A stretch of 64,000 nt of DNA from assembly GCF_000183405.1 (NCBI RefSeq), contig NC_014758.1, positions 930,001-994,000 of the forward strand, written 5' to 3'. Positions within the stretch are counted from its first letter, which is position 1. Each line of letters starts with the position of its first letter. Shown piece after piece: positions 61,383 through 64,000 of the stretch. Position numbers and translations under genes: made by a program. The notes beneath the pieces are model-generated. The model was not told where the DNA came from, did no database searches, and saw only the letters and a list, made by a program, of their open reading frames with translations. The stretch is from Calditerrivibrio nitroreducens DSM 19672 (lineage in GTDB: Bacteria; Chrysiogenota; Deferribacteres; Deferribacterales; Calditerrivibrionaceae).

Positions 61383-62564
61383 ATGATGGTGTGTGTAATG
61401 TATGTTAACAATATAGAAATTTATGATAATGTTTATGGTGGTTATGGAATTGGCAGACTTGACAATGGGAAGGTTGTTTTTGTTCCGTTTGGAGTAAAGG
61501 GAGATATTGCGAATATTAAGATAAAAGAGGAAAAGAAGAGCTTTTCCTATGGGGAATTGATTGAATTAGTCAAACCTTCACACCACAGAGTAGATGGTTT
61601 TTGTAAGTATATAGGTGTTTGTGGGGGATGTTCCTACGGTTTTCTGGATGATGATTTTGAAATTGAGGTAAAAAGGAGGATTGTTGAAAATAGTTTCAGA
61701 AATATTTCAGATTTTAAAATCGATGAGTATGTCCACTCAAATAAAAGGGATTACAGAGTAAGATGCAGGATGAGATTGAAGTGGGGAGGCCTGTTTTATA
61801 AAAAGTTTAACTCCAATGAACTTGTGTCGATCGATGAATGCCCCATATTGAAGCCGAGTATTTTGAACAAACTAAAAGATGTTGCAGGTAGCTATTCTGA
61901 TACAGATTGTGATATATCTATTATTGAAAATGAGAAAGGGGAAGAACTTATCTTTTTAGATTCAGATATAGATATAACTGATAGTAAATATAATATTAAA
62001 TCAAAAAGATGTCAGAAGGGATTAAAATCGATAGAGTTCAACATCAATAAACATACAATCCCGGCTGGATATAGGAGCTTTTTTCAGACAAATAGATATC
62101 TTTTCGAGTCTTTTCAGAGAAAGGTTGTTGAACAGCTCAAAGGGTATGAAACGGTACTTGAGTTTTATTGTGGTAGTGGTTTTTTTACCATTCCTCTATC
62201 AAAAGAGGTTAGAAAAATTGTGGCAATTGACCAAAACGATGAGGCACTCAGATTGTTAAAACAGCAGGCCACTGGTAGAGCTGAAGTATTAAATACAGAT
62301 TTAAAAAAAGATATCATCAATATAAAAGGTCGTTTCGATGCTGTGCTGGTCAACCCTGATAGGGATGGACTTTCTAAAGGGGTATTAAAGGTGATCATGG
62401 ATAAAAAGCCTGAGATTATTGTTTATGTTTCCTGCAATCCCCAAACGATGTCAAGAGATATTAAAAATTTTATGAATAGATATAAAATGTGTCAATTCAC
62501 TGTTGTTGATCAATTTTACAAAACTTACCATATAGAGTCTATTGCTGTGTTGACAGAACGTTAG
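61383..62564 (+). CDS. RlmD/TrmA-family RNA (uracil-5-)methyltransferase
   Basis: 393 residues. N-terminal TRAM domain (GGYGIGRLDNGKVVFVPFG), 4Fe-4S cysteines C74, C80 and C83 with another in DECPILK, SAM motif VLEFYCGSGFFTIPL, and catalytic C351 in YVSCNPQTMSRD. Methylates U in rRNA or tRNA; which one cannot be told. Several starts are possible (61383, 61386, 61398); AAAAAGG lies directly before the first. Confidence 0.9.
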   Translation: MMVCVMYVNNIEIYDNVYGGYGIGRLDNGKVVFVPFGVKGDIANIKIKEEKKSFSYGELIELVKPSHHRVDGFCKYIGVCGGCSYGFLDDDFEIEVKRRIVENSFRNISDFKIDEYVHSNKRDYRVRCRMRLKWGGLFYKKFNSNELVSIDECPILKPSILNKLKDVAGSYSDTDCDISIIENEKGEELIFLDSDIDITDSKYNIKSKRCQKGLKSIEFNINKHTIPAGYRSFFQTNRYLFESFQRKVVEQLKGYETVLEFYCGSGFFTIPLSKEVRKIVAIDQNDEALRLLKQQATGRAEVLNTDLKKDIINIKGRFDAVLVNPDRDGLSKGVLKVIMDKKPEIIVYVSCNPQTMSRDIKNFMNRYKMCQFTVVDQFYKTYHIESIAVLTER

Positions 62565-62573
62565 GAGTTTTAT

Positions 62574-64000
62574 ATGGATTATGTTGTAATAGGACTTGTT
62601 TTTTTAAATTTACTTTTTTTGGTTTTTCTTCTCAAAAAGGTTCAGTCTATTGATCTTTCTATCATTGGACAGAAAATAGATATGCTGGATAGAAACAATT
62701 CCTTCATGAATAATATTGTCAAAGATGAAATTATCCAGTCAAGGACAGAGTTGAGGGAGATGATGCAGGAGCAGAGGAGAGAATTGTTTCATAATTTTCA
62801 ACAACTTACAGAAGCATCAGCCCAAAAGATAGTAGATTTATCCAGCGTTCAAAAAGAGCAACTTGAGAATTTTGATAAAACTCTTGCGAATTTCTTATCT
62901 AATATCAATGAAAATCTGGATGCAACAAAGTTGATGCTTGATAATAACCTAAAACAGCTAAGGGAAGAGATATCTGTAAGCCTTAAAGGGCTCATAGATA
63001 CCAATGCCAAAATAATTGGGGAACTTGGTCAGACCCAGAAACAGCAGTTGGAGCAGTTGTCTGGTAATATCTTACAGCTCACAGAAAGTTTAAATGGTAG
63101 GTTTGATAAATTGAAATTATCCGTTGATGATAGATTGGAGAAGATACGAGAGGACAACACAAAGCAGCTGGATCAGATGAGGCAGACGGTTGATGAAAAA
63201 TTGCAAGGTACACTTGAAAAAAGGTTAGGGGAATCGTTTAGACTTGTAAGTGAAAGGTTGGAGCAGGTTTATAAAGGTTTGGGGGAGATGCAAACTCTTG
63301 CAAGTGGTGTTGGGGATCTCAAAAAGGTTCTCTCAAACGTTAAATCAAGGGGGATATTAGGCGAGATACAGCTTGAGCAGATGTTGGAGCAGGTTTTGGC
63401 TCCGGAACAGTATTTAAAAAATGTTTCTCCTAAAAATAATAACGAAAAGGTTGAGTTTGCCATTAAGTTGCCCAGCAAATCTGATAAAGATGATATTGTG
63501 CTTTTACCTATAGATGCAAAATTTCCAATGGAAGATTACAATAGATTGCTGGATGCTTTTGATGTTGGTATCATGGCGGATATAGAATCTGCATCGAAAC
63601 AACTGGAACAAAGAATAAGAGGGGCAGCTAAGGATATCTACGAAAAATATATCAATCCCCCTGTTACCACAGATTTTGCAGTGATGTATCTACCTGTGGA
63701 GGGGTTATTTGCCGAGGTAGTAAGGAAACCAGGGCTTATCGACACCATTCAGAAAAATTATAAAGTAGTTATTGCCGGTCCCACTACTTTATGGGCTATT
63801 TTAAATAGTCTCCAGATGGGTTTTAGAACTCTTGCTATAGAAAAACGCTCCAGTGAGGTATGGCAGCTTCTATCGGCTGTTAAAACAGAATGGTCGAAAT
63901 ATGGTGAGATATTAGATCAGGTTAAAAAGAAGCTGGATCAGGCTTCAGATACGATAGACAAGGTAAGAACCAGATCAAACGTAGTGGGCAGAAAATTGAA
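62574..64000 (+). CDS. rmuC: DNA recombination protein RmuC, 3' truncated by window end
   Basis: About 475 codons are visible and the frame is open at the window edge. One N-terminal membrane segment (2-21), a long coiled coil (about 25-235), then the RmuC domain with GILGEIQLEQMLEQVLAPEQ, LPIDAKFPMEDY (D and K of a PD-(D/E)XK-type site), AVMYLPVEGLFAEV and VVIAGPTTLWAIL. RmuC limits sequence inversions in E. coli. AGGAG precedes the ATG. Confidence 0.94.
   Translation, partial: MDYVVIGLVFLNLLFLVFLLKKVQSIDLSIIGQKIDMLDRNNSFMNNIVKDEIIQSRTELREMMQEQRRELFHNFQQLTEASAQKIVDLSSVQKEQLENFDKTLANFLSNINENLDATKLMLDNNLKQLREEISVSLKGLIDTNAKIIGELGQTQKQQLEQLSGNILQLTESLNGRFDKLKLSVDDRLEKIREDNTKQLDQMRQTVDEKLQGTLEKRLGESFRLVSERLEQVYKGLGEMQTLASGVGDLKKVLSNVKSRGILGEIQLEQMLEQVLAPEQYLKNVSPKNNNEKVEFAIKLPSKSDKDDIVLLPIDAKFPMEDYNRLLDAFDVGIMADIESASKQLEQRIRGAAKDIYEKYINPPVTTDFAVMYLPVEGLFAEVVRKPGLIDTIQKNYKVVIAGPTTLWAILNSLQMGFRTLAIEKRSSEVWQLLSAVKTEWSKYGEILDQVKKKLDQASDTIDKVRTRSNVVGRKL

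Overview
The window is AT-rich, gene-dense bacterial chromosome. The gene set suggests a Gram-negative, motile, anaerobic or microaerophilic organism: an MlaE/MlaF/MCE lipid transporter and lipoprotein signals, pyruvate:ferredoxin oxidoreductase, MqnD of the futalosine menaquinone route, the carboxynorspermidine polyamine route, and an FlhA/FlhF/FlhG/FliA flagellar cluster with CheA, CheB, CheR, CheY and CheZ. This combination resembles Deferribacteres such as Calditerrivibrio or Deferribacter; that placement is inference from gene content and style, not a database match.

Layout. 1-155 is the 3' end of a phospholipase D-like gene. 226-2788 (minus) is a proline catabolism pair (proline dehydrogenase and P5C dehydrogenase) with a sigma70-type promoter whose spacer is a perfect palindrome. 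2950-5348 is a carboxynorspermidine synthase/decarboxylase pair read divergently from it. 5349-6028 holds a dispersed hairpin repeat and tRNA-Asn with its own promoter and terminator. 6029-6961 is a Gate-domain membrane protein. 7048-16188 is a long operon-like run in which two phenylacetate-CoA ligases bracket an ACT protein, two tandem substrate-binding proteins and a complete branched-chain-type ABC transporter. 16796-20353 is nifJ. 20450-23190 (minus) is pyrR-pyrB-pyrC behind a leader containing an intrinsic terminator and an eight-codon reading frame.

23399-30964 is a co-directional run: DUF3568 lipoprotein, ArgA-like acetyltransferase, prfB, alr, an MCE lipid-transport set, mqnD and an isoprenylcysteine-methyltransferase-like membrane protein. 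30965-33014 is the accessory spot: hairpin repeats, then an AAA-ATPase-like/PD-(D/E)XK protein gene lying between two arrays of short direct repeats; the second array supplies the last eleven codons of the gene. 33136-40746 is housekeeping (slyD-like, dut, GGCT-like, a MOSC-MogA fusion, tmk, holB-like, a PSP1/RicT-like gene, metG, tatD, a lone receiver). A UspA protein and a 4-oxalocrotonate tautomerase-like protein follow.

41692-61374 is a flagellar, chemotaxis and signalling region: flhA-flhF-flhG-(small membrane protein)-fliA-cheB-fliM-fliY/N, then cheY-cheZ-cheA(REC) from a strong promoter, two unrecognised exported proteins and a tail-anchored nuclease-fold-like protein, then a separately promoted set of PAS-SpoIIE phosphatase, STAS, STAS-HEAT, cheR, a small charged protein, an atypical PilZ protein, a DUF2802-like protein and a weakly FliK-like protein. 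The window ends with an RlmD/TrmA-family RNA methyltransferase and a truncated rmuC.

The best candidates for something undescribed are the STAS/STAS-HEAT partner-switch set inside the chemotaxis cluster, the MCE protein with a beta-barrel-like C terminus, the pyr leader, the repeat-flanked ATPase/nuclease gene, and the unrecognised proteins between cheA and the SpoIIE gene.
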